In this document: piece by piece, positions 10,459 through 22,876 of the stretch
Position numbering within the stretch: the first letter of the stretch is position 1
How the letters are laid out: the number at the start of each line of letters is the position of its first letter
Assembly (NCBI GenBank): GCA_964058845.1
Contig: CAXKVR010000312.1
Span: forward strand, 85,321-149,320
Origin: Carex sylvatica
Taxonomy: Eukaryota > Streptophyta > Magnoliopsida > Poales > Cyperaceae
Direction of reading: 5' to 3'
DNA: 64,000 bases
Notes under the pieces: model-generated
Seen by the model: the letters and a program-made list of their open reading frames with translations, nothing else
The model's database searches: none
Told to the model about the DNA's origin: nothing
Position numbers and translations under genes: made by a program

Positions 10459-13400
10459 ATGGATTCGAGGTCAATCAATTTAAGAGGAATTGCTGGAAGT
10501 GCCGGAAATATTATGCAGGTTAATAATTTTGCAAAGGAAAGCTATGTTTTTTTTATTTTTGGCTTCTTTCAGGCAACTATGAAAATTTCATTTGGGATTT
10601 TCTATCCTCAATGCAGGGAATTGGTGGCTTTGTATTTGGAAATGAAAATGCTACCTCAAACGAAGATAGGTATGCTTTTCCTCCCTTTTCAGAATAAAAT
10701 ATAAATAAGAGAAAAAAAAGGGGGGGGGGGCATGAAAAACGCTAAATGGTAACCACATATAGATTAACAGATAAAATTACAAAATGAACTGGACAAGAAA
10801 AAAAAGGGAATAAGAAGTTGGTAACCAACACATGAATGTGTTTTATTGAATTAATAGATCTAGTGTTTTTTTTCCTTGGACTATCACCTAAAAGGACTGT
10901 TTCTTTTACTATTATACTCTATAGCTATGTTGAAAGGTATTTAGATCGAATCAGCAACGGCGCAAGATCTGATGATAGGAGAGCTGCCATGACTGAATTA
11001 CAGTCTCTAGTCGCAGAGAGCCGTCAGGCTCAGATGGCATTTGGAGCCATAGGTCTTGCTCATTTTCTTTATCTACTGTTCTGTGAAATGTTGATTAGTT
11101 AACCTACATTAATCAATCTCTCTCCAAATTATTAAGTGATCATGTTTTGAATTAAACAATTTCATCCTTAAGTTCTAAGTTTGACAAATGTGTTACTTTA
11201 AGTTAAATGTTTCGGTGACAGATTTGGTATTATGCCTGTTGCGTGCTTGTATGGGAGGTCGTTGGTTGTTTTATGGTATTGTATTGTAAAACTGTGGCTG
11301 TTAAAATTGTTGGACTTCATTTGCTTTTTGGTTCTGGTCTTCTTATGTATATTTGTGTTGGAAGTCTAACAATAAAGGGGGCCTTTTCTAATAGTACATC
11401 GTACATGTATTGTTTCCTCTTAATTTATGATATTGAACCAGTTTCTTCTGAGGATGAATTCTTTTTGTCATGATTGCTTAAACAGGCTTTCCTGTGCTAC
11501 TACATGTCTTAAGAGAAGACCGTGAAGATGTAGAACTAATTCGTGGCACTTTAGAAACTCTTGTCAGTGCCTTGACTCCTATAGAGACTTCTCACGGGGC
11601 GAAGAATGAGGTTCAACCTGCTCCAATGAACTCTGACCTTCTTTCTAGGGAATCAGAGAACATTTCTCTTCTTCTCAGCTTGCTGGTGAGTTTTACACAC
11701 AACATATATAGTATCTCTTGTACTAGTATGTGCACAGGAAAAAAGCCTGATGTGAATTTGGCTTGGCAACTTTAAGATTAAGTTTGAACTTTAGTTAATT
11801 ATGTAAAGGACTTTCTCACCAATAATGTACCTGCAAAGTGCAATTTTACTTAATTTATTTTTTATTCTTTAGTGCTTATTTGCTGCCCAGTTGCATGACT
11901 GATGCTTAATCAAAATTTAGACTTCACTCCTAATAATAAGTACCAGAAGCCTCTATATTGATACCCAAAGCACATTAGTTTAATGCAGGTCAGGTCGTGT
12001 TGCAACGTACCTATACTCAGTATGGAATTTCTCGATCAAAAGCAAACAAAATTTGACAAAATTATGTTTATTTATCATTTCTCTGTGTGCGCGAAGACAT
12101 GCGTGTTGGTTGGGGGCAATGATCGAAGGCAGTTGGGTGCATTCTGGTTTTATTTTTATTTGCTTGATTTTATTTTCTATTGTTTAGTTACGCTCTGTTA
12201 ATTCGTACAAGTTGCATAATTGTGCAGTCAGAAGATGATTTCTATGTCCGGTATTATACACTTCAGCTTCTAACTGCTCTTATTACAAATTCACCCAAAA
12301 GGTAATATGTACCTTTCTGATTCTTATCTCCATTATTTAATTTAATTTAGGCACCTCATGTGTTTTTTACTTTTCTGTTTATCTTCCTCCTGGTAATAAC
12401 TATAGATTGCAAGAAGCCATTCTTTCAATACCCCGTGGTATCACTGTTTTGATGGATATGCTCATGGATCGTGAGGTCTGCATTTGTTTCTCAAAATCTG
12501 CATCACGTACATGTATATTTCCATTTAATTAATTTTATTGTAGTTTTTCTTTTGATAGGTCATAAGGAATGAAGCCCTTCTACTTCTTACTTACCTAACT
12601 CGTGAAGCAGAGGTCGATCTCATTTCTATGATATGTTTACTTTTGTTTAATTGTGGAACTTTCTAGTTTTTTTTTTATTAAAGTACCCAACTAATAATCC
12701 AGTGAAATTTTATATTTTATATTTTCTTACTGTTTAGATCTTGTTGGTTTTCAGGATATTCAAAAAATTGTTGTTTTCGAAGGAGCATTTGAAAAAATAT
12801 TTAGCATTATCAAGGAAGAAGGGGGTTCTGATGGAGGTGTCGTTGTTCAGGCAAGTACTATTGGAGAATTGATCTGTATAGAGATTTGATATTATATTTG
12901 GATAAAACTATTGTAATTTTGTTCTAGTTTGAAACTTTTCCTGGAAACCCTTTCTCAAATGATGTCTATGCCTATAATTTGATCCAACAATTTTGTTTTA
13001 TGCAGGACTGTCTAGAGTTGCTGAAAAATTTGATTCGCAACAACACATCCAATCAAGTTAGTTTTTATCTAATGCTCCTTATTTTGAATTTTATGGTTCT
13101 ATTTTCTATACATTTTTTGCAAACCACAATCAAATCAAGCAATCAATGGGTAGAGTATGTGGTTCTTCTTCACATTTATTCCTTCAATCAATCCACAGTC
13201 TGGTTGTTGATTTCTTGTTTGCAGGAAGTTTAAATGCAGATAGCATTACCCTTCTTATAATTCTTACCATTTATGTCAGACCATAGCTTTATTACCTGGC
13301 ACTTCTTTGTTTTTGAATTTGTGACTTAGATATTGCTTAGAGAGACGATTGGATATGACCCATTGGTCTCTATTTTAAAGCTAAGGAGAGGAAGTGCTTA

Positions 13401-16400
13401 TAATTTTACACAACAAAAGGTAACATTTGTTTATATATTAATTTTCTATTTTTTTATTCATTTGTTTCTATTCCATGGGTTTGTTTAATTAAGTTTCATG
13501 CCAATTCTCCTCTTGAATTTAGACAGTGAACCTTTTGTATGCATTGGAAACTGTGGAGCTACTTCTGATTAGTGGGGTTGCTACAGAGCCGGGTAAGGAT
13601 AACAATAGACAAGCCAATCAAACTGCATTTGTTCAGGTTTGTTTAGTTACAAAAAGTAGATTCAATTAACTAAATTAGATTTGTGTTTTATAGAAACTTT
13701 GCTTATTGATGTTTATTATACTGAATTTGGCAGAAGAAGATTTTGGACCATTTATTATTGCTGGGGGTTGAAAGCCCTTGGGCTCCTGTTGCGGTCCGCT
13801 GTATGGTAACGTGCTTTAACTACATCTTTCTCTATATTTGTGATATTCTGATCTTTGATGCTTTCATTTGAAGTCATCACCATTTTTATATAGCACGACT
13901 GTTTTGATGCACTAAATATTCTGTGTATCTTCTATCATTGGTTGGTTAAGATGTTAGATAACCTTGGGAGGGGCTCAGGGCAGTACTATATTGCTGTAGC
14001 TAATTAGGCCTCAAGTTGCATGGCTCTGTCAACAACCTGATACCACAACTGAATTTCAATACATGACCAAACAAGAGAAACAAATAGGGCCAAGGTTGAG
14101 GGAGATGCTGCACACTGAAGTAGGGGGTCTTGGCCTCTGGGGGAAGAGTGAGAGAGAGTAGAGAGGACAGAAATGACAGAACAGATAAAGAGAGAAAAGA
14201 GAAATGGAGAGGAATAGTAGGGAAGTATCATGGCTCTTTCTTATGTTGCCAACAGAAAGGACCAACAATATTTCTGTCTAATTTTTTTGTCTTTCGATTA
14301 AAGTGACAGACTAAATCCTATCTTTTTGGCTACTTGTTAGTTAAATACACCATGTCCTGAGAAGCACAGATGTTACATTCTTGAATATCTTATATTATCT
14401 ATTTTGCAATGCCACTAGTTAAAAGAACAAATGTTAGTAAAGGTTGTTACAGGATTTCAGTACCACCATACTAATCTGTTTGAACCAGTACAAAACGGCG
14501 GGTTTGTCAAACTAGCTGTTTGTATTTCATGAATGAACTGAAAACGATCTTTTGCTATCTTGTAGGTAGGCTTCTGCCAATGAAACATCCAGCTAAAACA
14601 CTAAGTGGAATCAATTTTAATTTGATAGCATACTTGTTTGATACGATGATCTATCAACCTGGGCAATTTCTGAGCTTGTTATCTAAGTACTCGCCTTCAT
14701 ATTATCTTATTTCTTCAGGCACTCCGATGCATTGGAGACTTGGTGGAGAGAAACCCAAATAATCTTAATTCACTCGCCAGCAAGCAAGTTGGAGAGGGTC
14801 CTCAGGTTGAGCCAGCATTAAATGCCATCTTTCGTATAGTTTTGCGTGCTTCCTTGGTACAAGAGTTCCTTGCTGCTGATTATGTTTTCAAGTGCTTTTG
14901 CGAGGTTTGTTCTCACTATATTCATGATCTAAAGTAATAAGTATTCATTTTTTTTTATACCTTTTGGTTCCTAATCTGTTACATTTCTTAGTTATACTGA
15001 TGATGACGATGATGGTGATGACGATTGAAAATGATCTTTTTCTTAGTCCCTATAGTTTGGGATTTTAAACAGGGATATATTATTGGCTTCTAAAACTGAG
15101 CTCTTATTAGGTTTTTTATAATATTCATATTCATTTTGTATGCTGTTTTGGATGATCTATATATATATCTTGTGAGTTACTACAATTTTTCTAATACATG
15201 TATACCATCTACGCCCAGTTATACCTTGATTCCACTCAACTTATTTTACCCTTTTGTGGTGCTTGTTGCGATTTTATTAGGTTTTAAACAAAATAATTGA
15301 AAATTTTCATATATGTAATGGGCCCAGTCAGGAATTTGGTTTTTTGCAAATAAAAACCATTGTAATCAAGATCAGGCCAAGCTGAATTGAACTGAATTTG
15401 ACAGTATTGGCATAATCTTTCGAATGAAGTAAAAAAGAAAAGAATCAAAGCTAAAATATAAGAATGCATGCTTGCTTATCAAAGTTTATGTTGGGTATTA
15501 TTTGGTATTCCATCAGGGTTATTTTGTAGAAACTGTTCAAACAACTTCAAATCATATAACCAATGCCAAGCATGGAGCAAATCTTGTAATATATGCATAA
15601 TAAATTATAAAGCGTAGATCATATCCAAATTGACTAGATTGCCAAGTGAAACCATTTGCAAAGGTGAGGAATTGAGGTGCTGTATCTAACAAAATATACT
15701 ATTGGTGTTATTTTCAAAGGCTCTAAAGGTTAACTAAAATAAGGTAAATTATGAATTAGGTATACAGAAAAGCTCTTTAAGGGCTGGAAACACGTGCTTT
15801 AGTTTTGTGCTGATTTTCTAACATTACATGGCAGAAAAACCCAGAAGGCCAAGCACTGTTGGCATCTACAGTTACAACCATACTTCCTTCAACTCCAGTG
15901 GAGTCTGCAATGGAATCTGCAATGGAATCTGCAAACTTGCCATTTGGGAGGTTAGTTTGCTTGATAGTTTTTCTTTTCCTCGATGATATTTAACAATAGA
16001 TTAGTAATCTTTCTATTGATTATTTATGTTCTATTGTTTTAGATCTGTGTGCTTCTTTTTATGTGCAGTTTGCTCCTACAAGCACTTGTGTCATTTGAGA
16101 GTAATGGTGATTCTGAGGTAACTCTTCTCTTATTTCGATTGTTGTTTTTAGTTTAATTCTTACTTTTTTCTGTGACATTGAATTTAAGGCATCATCTCTA
16201 ACTTTTGTATTGGTTGAACTCTTTCTTTGTCAAAATTTGGTAAAGAAGACATGTTGCAGGGCTGCTAGTGTTCTTTCTCACATACTAAAGGATAATCTCC
16301 ATTGCAAAGAAAAGGTACAATTTTGTTTTATTTACATATGTTGCACAGAAGCACAGAGAAATAAATTGTTCCATCATGACTTATCTGATCCATTCCTTCA

Positions 16401-18083
16401 TCACTGGAATTCCAGCTTTTAAAAATTGAGATAGACTCGCTAGCTCCATCTTTCGGCCCTGCAAGAGAACCATTACTACACCAAATTGTAAAATACTTGG
16501 TGTTCATTTTGTCTAAAATAAACAAAGAGAGCAACCAGAGCCAAACTCTTCCGAAGGAGAATTCAGTGTATCTACTTCCCCTGCTTCTGCAGTTACTTGT
16601 AACTTGGCTTGCAGATTGTCCAACTGCAGTTGCATGCCTCCTGGGCGCACCTGCCCACCTCACCTACTTGTTAGAACTTGTATCACACCAAAACATAGGT
16701 GTACAAGCACAGGGTTTAACAGCTGTCATATTGGGCGAGTGCGTGATCTATAACAGAAGCAGTGAAAATGGGAAGGATCAATTTGCAATTGCTGATGCCA
16801 TAGGCCAAAAGATTGGTCTCACCTCTTATTTCATGAGATTGGATGAACTGGCAAAAAGCTTTAGGTCTCTCCCCACCACGTCATCTCTGCATTCCAAGCC
16901 ACTCAAGAGAACCAACACAGCTAGTATGATAGAAGAACCACAAGATGAAATAGAGAGCCAAAATAAAGATTCTAGGGGTGAAAGTGAAAATGATAACCCT
17001 GTGATTTTGAAGATTTTTGATGAAGGGTTTGTTGGCTTTGTGTGCAAGTTGGAGATGGGTATTAGGGAGGGCGTCATGGACATCTTTAGCCATACAAGGA
17101 GTAAGGTCGCAGTTCTGCCAGCCGAGCTAGAACAGAAAAATGGTGAAGCTGATGGAGATTATGTGAAGAGGCTGAGAGAATTTGTGGAAAAACAATGCAA
17201 TGAAATGCAGGTATGAGACCTGAGCTCTTATAGATTGAATTTTGAAGGTCTAAAAAAATGGTTTATTACTACTTGTACTGAGGATTGCAAATTCAGCTGC
17301 TGTATACTGACTTGTTAGGAGACCTGACTAGTGTGGCATTTAAACCTCAATCTGCTGCTAGATCTTAACCCTCCATTAAACCTAATTTTGCTGTTATTAA
17401 TCTTCAATGCATCATTGATGAAAATAATTTTATTTATTCAATACAACCTTGGTTTACCCTTTTGTGTGCATATATATATAAAAAAGAATGTGCATTGACT
17501 TGACCAAACAATTTTCGCATTTTCACCATACAAAATACTTCTCCAGGACTTGCTAGCCCGAAATGCCACATTAGCTGAAGAAATGGTAAATATTGGAGGC
17601 AGCCATACGTTACCTGATTCCTCAAACAAAGCAAACAGTGGCAGGGAGCGGGTACAGTCTGAATCCCTTAGACAGGACCTTCAAGAGGCAACTCGACGCA
17701 TTGAAGCCCTAAAAGCACAGAACTCCAAACTTGAGGCTGAAGCTGATAACTTCAAATCGCTTGCACTTAAAGTGGAGTCTGACCTTAAGAGCCTCTCTGA
17801 CGCCTATAACAGCCTTGAGCAGGTGAATGTACAGCTAGAAGCTGAGGTGAAGAGTCTGAAAAACCCCGATTTGGATAGGATAAAGGAAGAGGCGAGAGAA
17901 GAAGCACAGAAGGAGAGCGAAGGTGAATTGAGTGATTTGTTGGTTTGTTTGGGCCAGGAGCAGAGTAAGGTCGAGAGACTAAGTGCCAGGCTGGCAGAGC
18001 TGGGCGAAAATGTTGATAACCTTCTAGAAGGGATTGGGGATGATGCTGCATTGCAAGATGTGGATGAAGACGACGATGAATAG
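10459..18083 (+). CDS. GC6: Golgin candidate 6, p115/Uso1-type vesicle tether
   Basis: This is a Golgi tethering factor acting in ER-Golgi transport (the MAIGO4/AtP115 family). Eighteen coding exons: 10459-10518, 10617-10669, 10925-11052, 11486-11685, 12228-12301, 12406-12475, 12559-12612, 12755-12850, 13006-13056, 13330-13419, 13523-13636, 13734-13805, 14719-14904, 15835-15950, 16069-16117, 16249-16314, 16416-17210, 17547-18083, giving 936 aa (Arabidopsis GC6 is about 914). Residues ~20-650 form the armadillo-like head (VRYYTLQLLTALI, EALLLLTYLTREAE, IQKIVVFEGAFEKIF, EPALNAIFRIVLRAS). The last exon carries heptads from ~795 to 870, then SDLLVCLGQEQSKVERL and an acidic tail (DEDDDE). Exon 1 (MDSRSINLRGIAGSAGNIMQ) differs from the short start I recall in relatives, so the start is less certain. 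The intron after 12850 begins GC. Intron 12 (13806-14718) is long and holds no recognisable gene. Confidence 0.93.
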
Positions 18084-18425
18084 TTGATTAGATTGGTTCT
18101 TATTTGGCAGTTAATAATGAAATCATAAGATGTACAGTGTATAATGCAATGCATTGGTGGTGGGTTAATTTATTTAGATATTCTGGTTCGGACTAAGAAT
18201 TAAATTATGGGTCTTATATTAATGAGTGAAAATTGATTGGTATTGTTTCATTATGCATTCCATGCCTTTTTATTTTCTTCTTTTTAGTTATGGGGACTGG
18301 TTAATGTGCTCATTTTTAGGTGCTTTTGGATCCTAATGGTCGATCTGAACTATTCAACATGATTTCTATATGAATATATACTTGCAAGCTGAATTTTATA
18401 TTTTTTAGAATTGTTTACTATTTTT

Positions 18426-18545
18426 TAGAATTCGGCCCATAACTGGACTAGGTCAGGCTCATTACCCGATTAAGCTCAAATTATAAGCCATCTAAGGCCC
18501 ATTCAGTAGTTTGGGATTTAAAAAGGGAACAGTCCTGATATGGGA
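18426..18545. repeat. Second copy of the GC6 upstream block
   Basis: It begins 'gaattcggcccataactgg', shares 'gtcaggctcattacccgatt' exactly with 9444-9463, and has 'aaggcccattc' and 'cctgatatggga' in the same order as 9416-9530. It lies about 340 bases downstream of the GC6 stop codon and contains extra inserted bases compared with the upstream copy. Confidence 0.7.
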
Positions 18546-20030
18546 TCGGATCCCGCTTCTTTTTATTTATTTAATTGATGCTACTATTTTTCGCTGGTTA
18601 TAAATTAGAATCAATCAATCGTCAATCGGGAATGTTTAATATACGATTTTCTCAATGGTCCTTTCCTTTCCAATGATATCAATATTTGGGTCATATTAGC
18701 ATATAATCCATTAATGTTCTTATACGCAACGTATTCTTTGAATTCAAAAAAGAAAAAAAAAGAAAAAGGTCTGTATACATAACAGCAGCAAGTAATGAAG
18801 CATGATGTATTCCCACACAAATATAAATTCATGAGTTTTCTTCAAGGAACATTAAGTATTACGACTCCAAATTCTTTAGGTGTGACATGTCATCAATATT
18901 TTTATTTAGTTTCCCTTTTCCTCATTTTTTTTTTATCAAGTGACTATTTTTTATATCACACTTCTCGCTCTTTATTTAAAATATGTGCATTTGATATGTC
19001 AATGGTGCAACATAGTTTTTAAATAATATATACTTTTGTGTTTCGCTGTTGAATTACTGTGCGAATAATCGCTCTCTATTATATTTATGTCTTAATATAT
19101 CAAAATAAAATTTCCTTGTCCTTAAATTTCTTAGTGTAATTACTTTTTCAGAAAAAATATTTTATTTTAAAAATTAATGTTTTCTTCAATTAACGTTTTC
19201 CCTTCAATTGAACTTATGCTAGTAAGAATCAAGATTTTAGATTAAAAAGATTCAAAAGCAGAGAACTTTTTTTAATTGATATGTATGTATATCAAAATTT
19301 AAAAAAAAGAAAAGAAAAGTATTTCAGTTTGAATGTTACGTTAAATTTTTAACCTACAACCCTCACATATAAAATAAAGAGTAATGTTTTTTAATAATAA
19401 GAAACACTTTAAGTGCTACTCATAATTTTCTTTTACCACCTCAAAATTAGTATCCAGTTAATCTCAAGACGCGACACATCATATCATGTAATGGTTTTGC
19501 GTTTCATTTTTCAGTATTGCTGAAAGGTGATGGGAAGTTTTGTTTTTTGTTAATAAAATGGGGGCGTTGCTGTTTGTTTTTGGTGCACTCGTTATGGCGT
19601 ATTACTTCATTTTTGCTGGCTGTATTCTTGGTTTCTAATGGGTGAAGTAATGGCTACAGGAATATTCTTTTGGCTTACTATTTATTTTATTTTATTTTAT
19701 TTTATTTTTGAAACTAGGCTGTCCACTTGCTATATTATTGAGAGGCAATATCATCATTTTCCACGTCCTTATCTATGTTTTAACAATTCAAAGTTGACAC
19801 GACTGTTCAACACTATCCTTTTTAATATGCTCGGAGACCAAATTTTATATATTTTTACTATTTTTTAGATATACATGAAATTCCCCCAAAATTTAAAATA
19901 AATACTGTAATTAATATCACTGGTTTGAAATTGTGAGTGGAGGCATTTTTATGGACATTCCTATTGAATCCCTCTAAACTTCTCCACACAAATTAATGCT
20001 CATCATCTAGCTCTGATCAGACATTGACGG
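18546..20030. other. AT-rich spacer, no gene seen
   Basis: It contains a (ttatt)-type simple repeat at about 19679-19707 and short open frames with no recognisable protein features. No RNA gene or transposon terminus was identified. Confidence 0.55.
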
Positions 20031-20038
20031 ACTGCCCC

Positions 20039-20702
20039 TAGGGGTGTAAACGGAGCAGATAATGTTAATACCATATCCGTATTCGTTTTTCAATGAGCGG
20101 ATACGGATACTAAACGGATATCAAAATTTAAAATCATATTCGCCTTAAACATATACGGAACTGATAATTAACGGATACAGATTCGAATACAGATACGAAA
20201 CGAATAATTGCCAGATAATTGAGTTATGCACTTTAAGATATAAAAAAATGACTTGTTGTTGTCTTGAAACAATGACTAAAATTAACTTAGCAGAGATCAA
20301 AAGCATACTACATTCACGGACTAAAGTCTTGAATGAAGAAGAATGAAGAATAGAGAAATGAAGGTAAAAAGAAAATAAAATTATGTTATTGTAGCATCAT
20401 CACTGGTAAAAAAAGAGATAAAATTGAAAACCATATTATATTATCATTTATATCATAACCAAGGCTGAAATGAATATGTGATAATATGTAACAACTTCTA
20501 TCCATAGCAGTAAAGTTAAAGCTGGTTGGAAGTAATTTTGGATCTGAATAATTGCAGATACAAATAATGGAAATTTACTTTTATAAAATTATTCATATTC
20601 GTATCCATCATTTTTTCACCATATAAAAAAATTATTCGTATCTATTTAATCTAAGATACAGAGCGAATACGGAACGGATTATCGTATCCGTTTACACCCC
20701 TA
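20039..20702. mobile_element. hAT-type MITE, copy 1
   Basis: A 664-bp element with inverted ends TAGGGGTGTAAACGG, flanked by a perfect 8-bp target duplication ACTGCCCC (20031-20038 and 20703-20710), as expected for hAT elements. Subterminal 'cggatacggatac' repeats occur near both ends in opposite orientation. A second copy of the same family lies at 48071-48752. No transposase frame is present. Confidence 0.93.
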
Positions 20703-20923
20703 ACTGCCCCTGATTTCTTTGAAATTCTAATGTCTGTAAGTGAGAGATTCGACTCAGATCCAATAAAGTATCCTACCGAGTAGAATGAGAAATCTGCACC
20801 GTACGTTTTAACTTATACATATCTTAAATAAATAATAATCAGACTCGAATCTTAAAGATGCCGTGTATCTATATATAATTGGTCCGGAAAAATCATACTC
20901 CGGTTGAGATTGCGTATTTGGTT

Positions 20924-21090
20924 CAGTGTTGTAAAAAACGGCCTAAAGGCGGCCATCAAATTATCACGATTTTTTTCGATTAATTGGTTAATTATTTTTA
21001 TTTATGACCGATTATTGTTGATTATTTTTAATTAATTACTTAGCGGTATTATGTCCGTCCGACAAGCGCATACCGTTATGTACAACACTG
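20924..21090. mobile_element. Small hAT-type MITE, second family
   Basis: A 167-bp element with ends CAGTGTTGTA ... TACAACACTG, the similarity continuing imperfectly for ~18 bp (including ACGG/CCGT). The flanks are 'atttggtt' (20916-20923) and 'atttggat' (21091-21098), an 8-bp target duplication with one mismatch. The ends and duplication length fit hAT. Confidence 0.75.
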
Positions 21091-21104
21091 ATTTGGATAG
21101 TAGA

Positions 21105-21560
21105 GTGGGAAAAATAGCACAACGGAGTTGGGTCCATTACGGAACGATACGACATGTGTGTCAGTTACGTGCCGTGACTTGCGTGTCCCGTGTCGTGACC
21201 ATTCACGTGCCATGACCATCTTTTGAAACTTTAGCACGGCACGGCACGACACGTCACGTGAAAGATCTAGTCAAGGACCATTAGATATTGATTAAATGAT
21301 GAATCTTGAATAACTAACTTAAATTATGATTAAACAGTCACGCGAGGCACGCTTGATCACGACACGTTTGGATACGGCATGACTCACGTGGCGTGATTAT
21401 TCGCGTGCCGTGACTACCCTTTGATATTTTAGTCACAACACGATACAATACGTGAAAAATTAACTTAATCACAGCACAACACGGCACGACACAATACAAA
21501 ATCAAAATCACAACATGTTAATTATAACACGGTACACGTTTTTTTTCCACTCGCACCTCT
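21105..21560. repeat. Dispersed 'cgtgacg/cacggcacgac' repeat family
   Basis: The segment is dense in degenerate 'cgtgcc', 'cacgac' and 'acgtgac' motifs, ending 'cacggtacacg(t)nccactcg'. Similar motif-dense segments occur at about 7790-7970, 26000-26420, 34530-34645, 42340-42540 and 42790-42900. The right ends at about 21530-21558 and 34607-34637 are alike ('cacggtacac' then a T run then 'ccact'). Possible short inverted ends 'gagtgg.aaaaa' flank this copy. The class is uncertain. Confidence 0.55.
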
Positions 21561-22680
21561 GGAATTGATGGGAATTACGTTGAAAAATTGAACCCGCACT
21601 CAGAGATCATTTTTTTCTTCCCAAATCACTCTCTTCTGACCTCCACCTCAGCATTTCTTGCTTAATCACTTCTTTTAATACACTCTCTCTCCTCTCTCTA
21701 CTACACTAACAACTCAGGAAACAAATCTGCTACTAAAAATTAGCTATTTAAAGATGCGTGTACAAAAAATGAACGGTGAGATTAAAAAAAGCAAGAATTT
21801 CATAGTACTGTAATAGATATTCGGATCGCAGCAGATTTAATTCCAACAACTCAACGGGATAGAAGTTCTATATATGAAGATTTATATCTTATTTAATACT
21901 TTTATTGTGGGACTATTGAATACAGACGGATCCGGACTCCCTCTCCTCTGATCGTTTTTGGTTAATTTTGATATGATGCATGATGCATTCTTATTTTTAA
22001 TTGATGGCAGGACATACAACTAAATCGATCATTTTACCAAAAATATTTTTTGTTAATACTTCTTATTTAACCTCATTAAATATTTCTTATCTAATTATAA
22101 AAATATTTATATTTTATAAAAGAATAATTAATATGTATGTTATGTTATTATTTAATATATTTTAGTTAATTACATATTAATAATTTTATTTATTAACATA
22201 ATTGTATAATATCAAATATTTTAGAAAGAAAAATAAGATTTCACACAACTAATTTTATGGTACAACCGAACACTCTTTTAGTATATTTCCATAATAATTC
22301 ATTCAGTAAATATTAAATTATATCTATTTCATTAAATATAATTTATTTAATTATAAAAACAAATACTTATATTTTATGAAACAATAATTAGTAAACGTTA
22401 TTATGTTACTATTAAATCTACTTTATTTAATCATATCATTATTAATATTAAATAATAATAAGAATAATTGTATATTATCAAGTATTTTGAAAAAAAAAAT
22501 AGAATTTTTCACAACTAATTCCACATTACAACCGAACACTCATTTCAACATATTTCCATAATTAATTCCGTACATATTATATCCATGAATTTTTATTTTT
22601 TTAAAAGTGAATTCTCATCCCGTATAATTATGTGACAAACGAACAGGGCCTAATTTGGTGCTGTAGGATACACTCCTTGA
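21561..22680. other. AT-rich spacer, no gene seen
   Basis: AT-rich intergenic DNA. Two blocks at about 22050-22290 and 22300-22560 resemble each other: both contain 'taaatatttctta/taaatataattta', 'ttatgttattattt', and 'cacaactaatt..acaaccgaacactc'. This suggests an old duplication or two related elements. No coding frame was recognised. Confidence 0.5.
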
Positions 22681-22844
22681 CCTTGTGAGTGGAGATAGCA
22701 TAATAATTCATAGCGAGCAGCTAATACAGACCCCACTGCTCAGTACCGACAGAGTGCAGAGTCAAGTGGAAGTGGAAGATGGCCAAGTCAGTGACTCAAG
22801 TGGAAGATCCAGTTCAATACCGCCTGACCTGACCTTTATTCAAG

Positions 22845-22876
22845 GGTCAGTGGGTCAGTGGGTCAGTGGGTCAGGT
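22845..22876. repeat. Short tandem repeat, 8-bp unit
   Basis: About four copies of 'ggtcagtg' in a row. It sits in an open frame (22685-22918, +) that is low-complexity and not called as a gene. A (TA)n microsatellite follows at 23012-23036. Confidence 0.7.

Noticed and set aside
14004..14268. Two minus-strand frames in GC6 intron 12
   Set aside because: No recognisable domain and no splice context. They lie wholly in an intron of a well-supported gene on the other strand.
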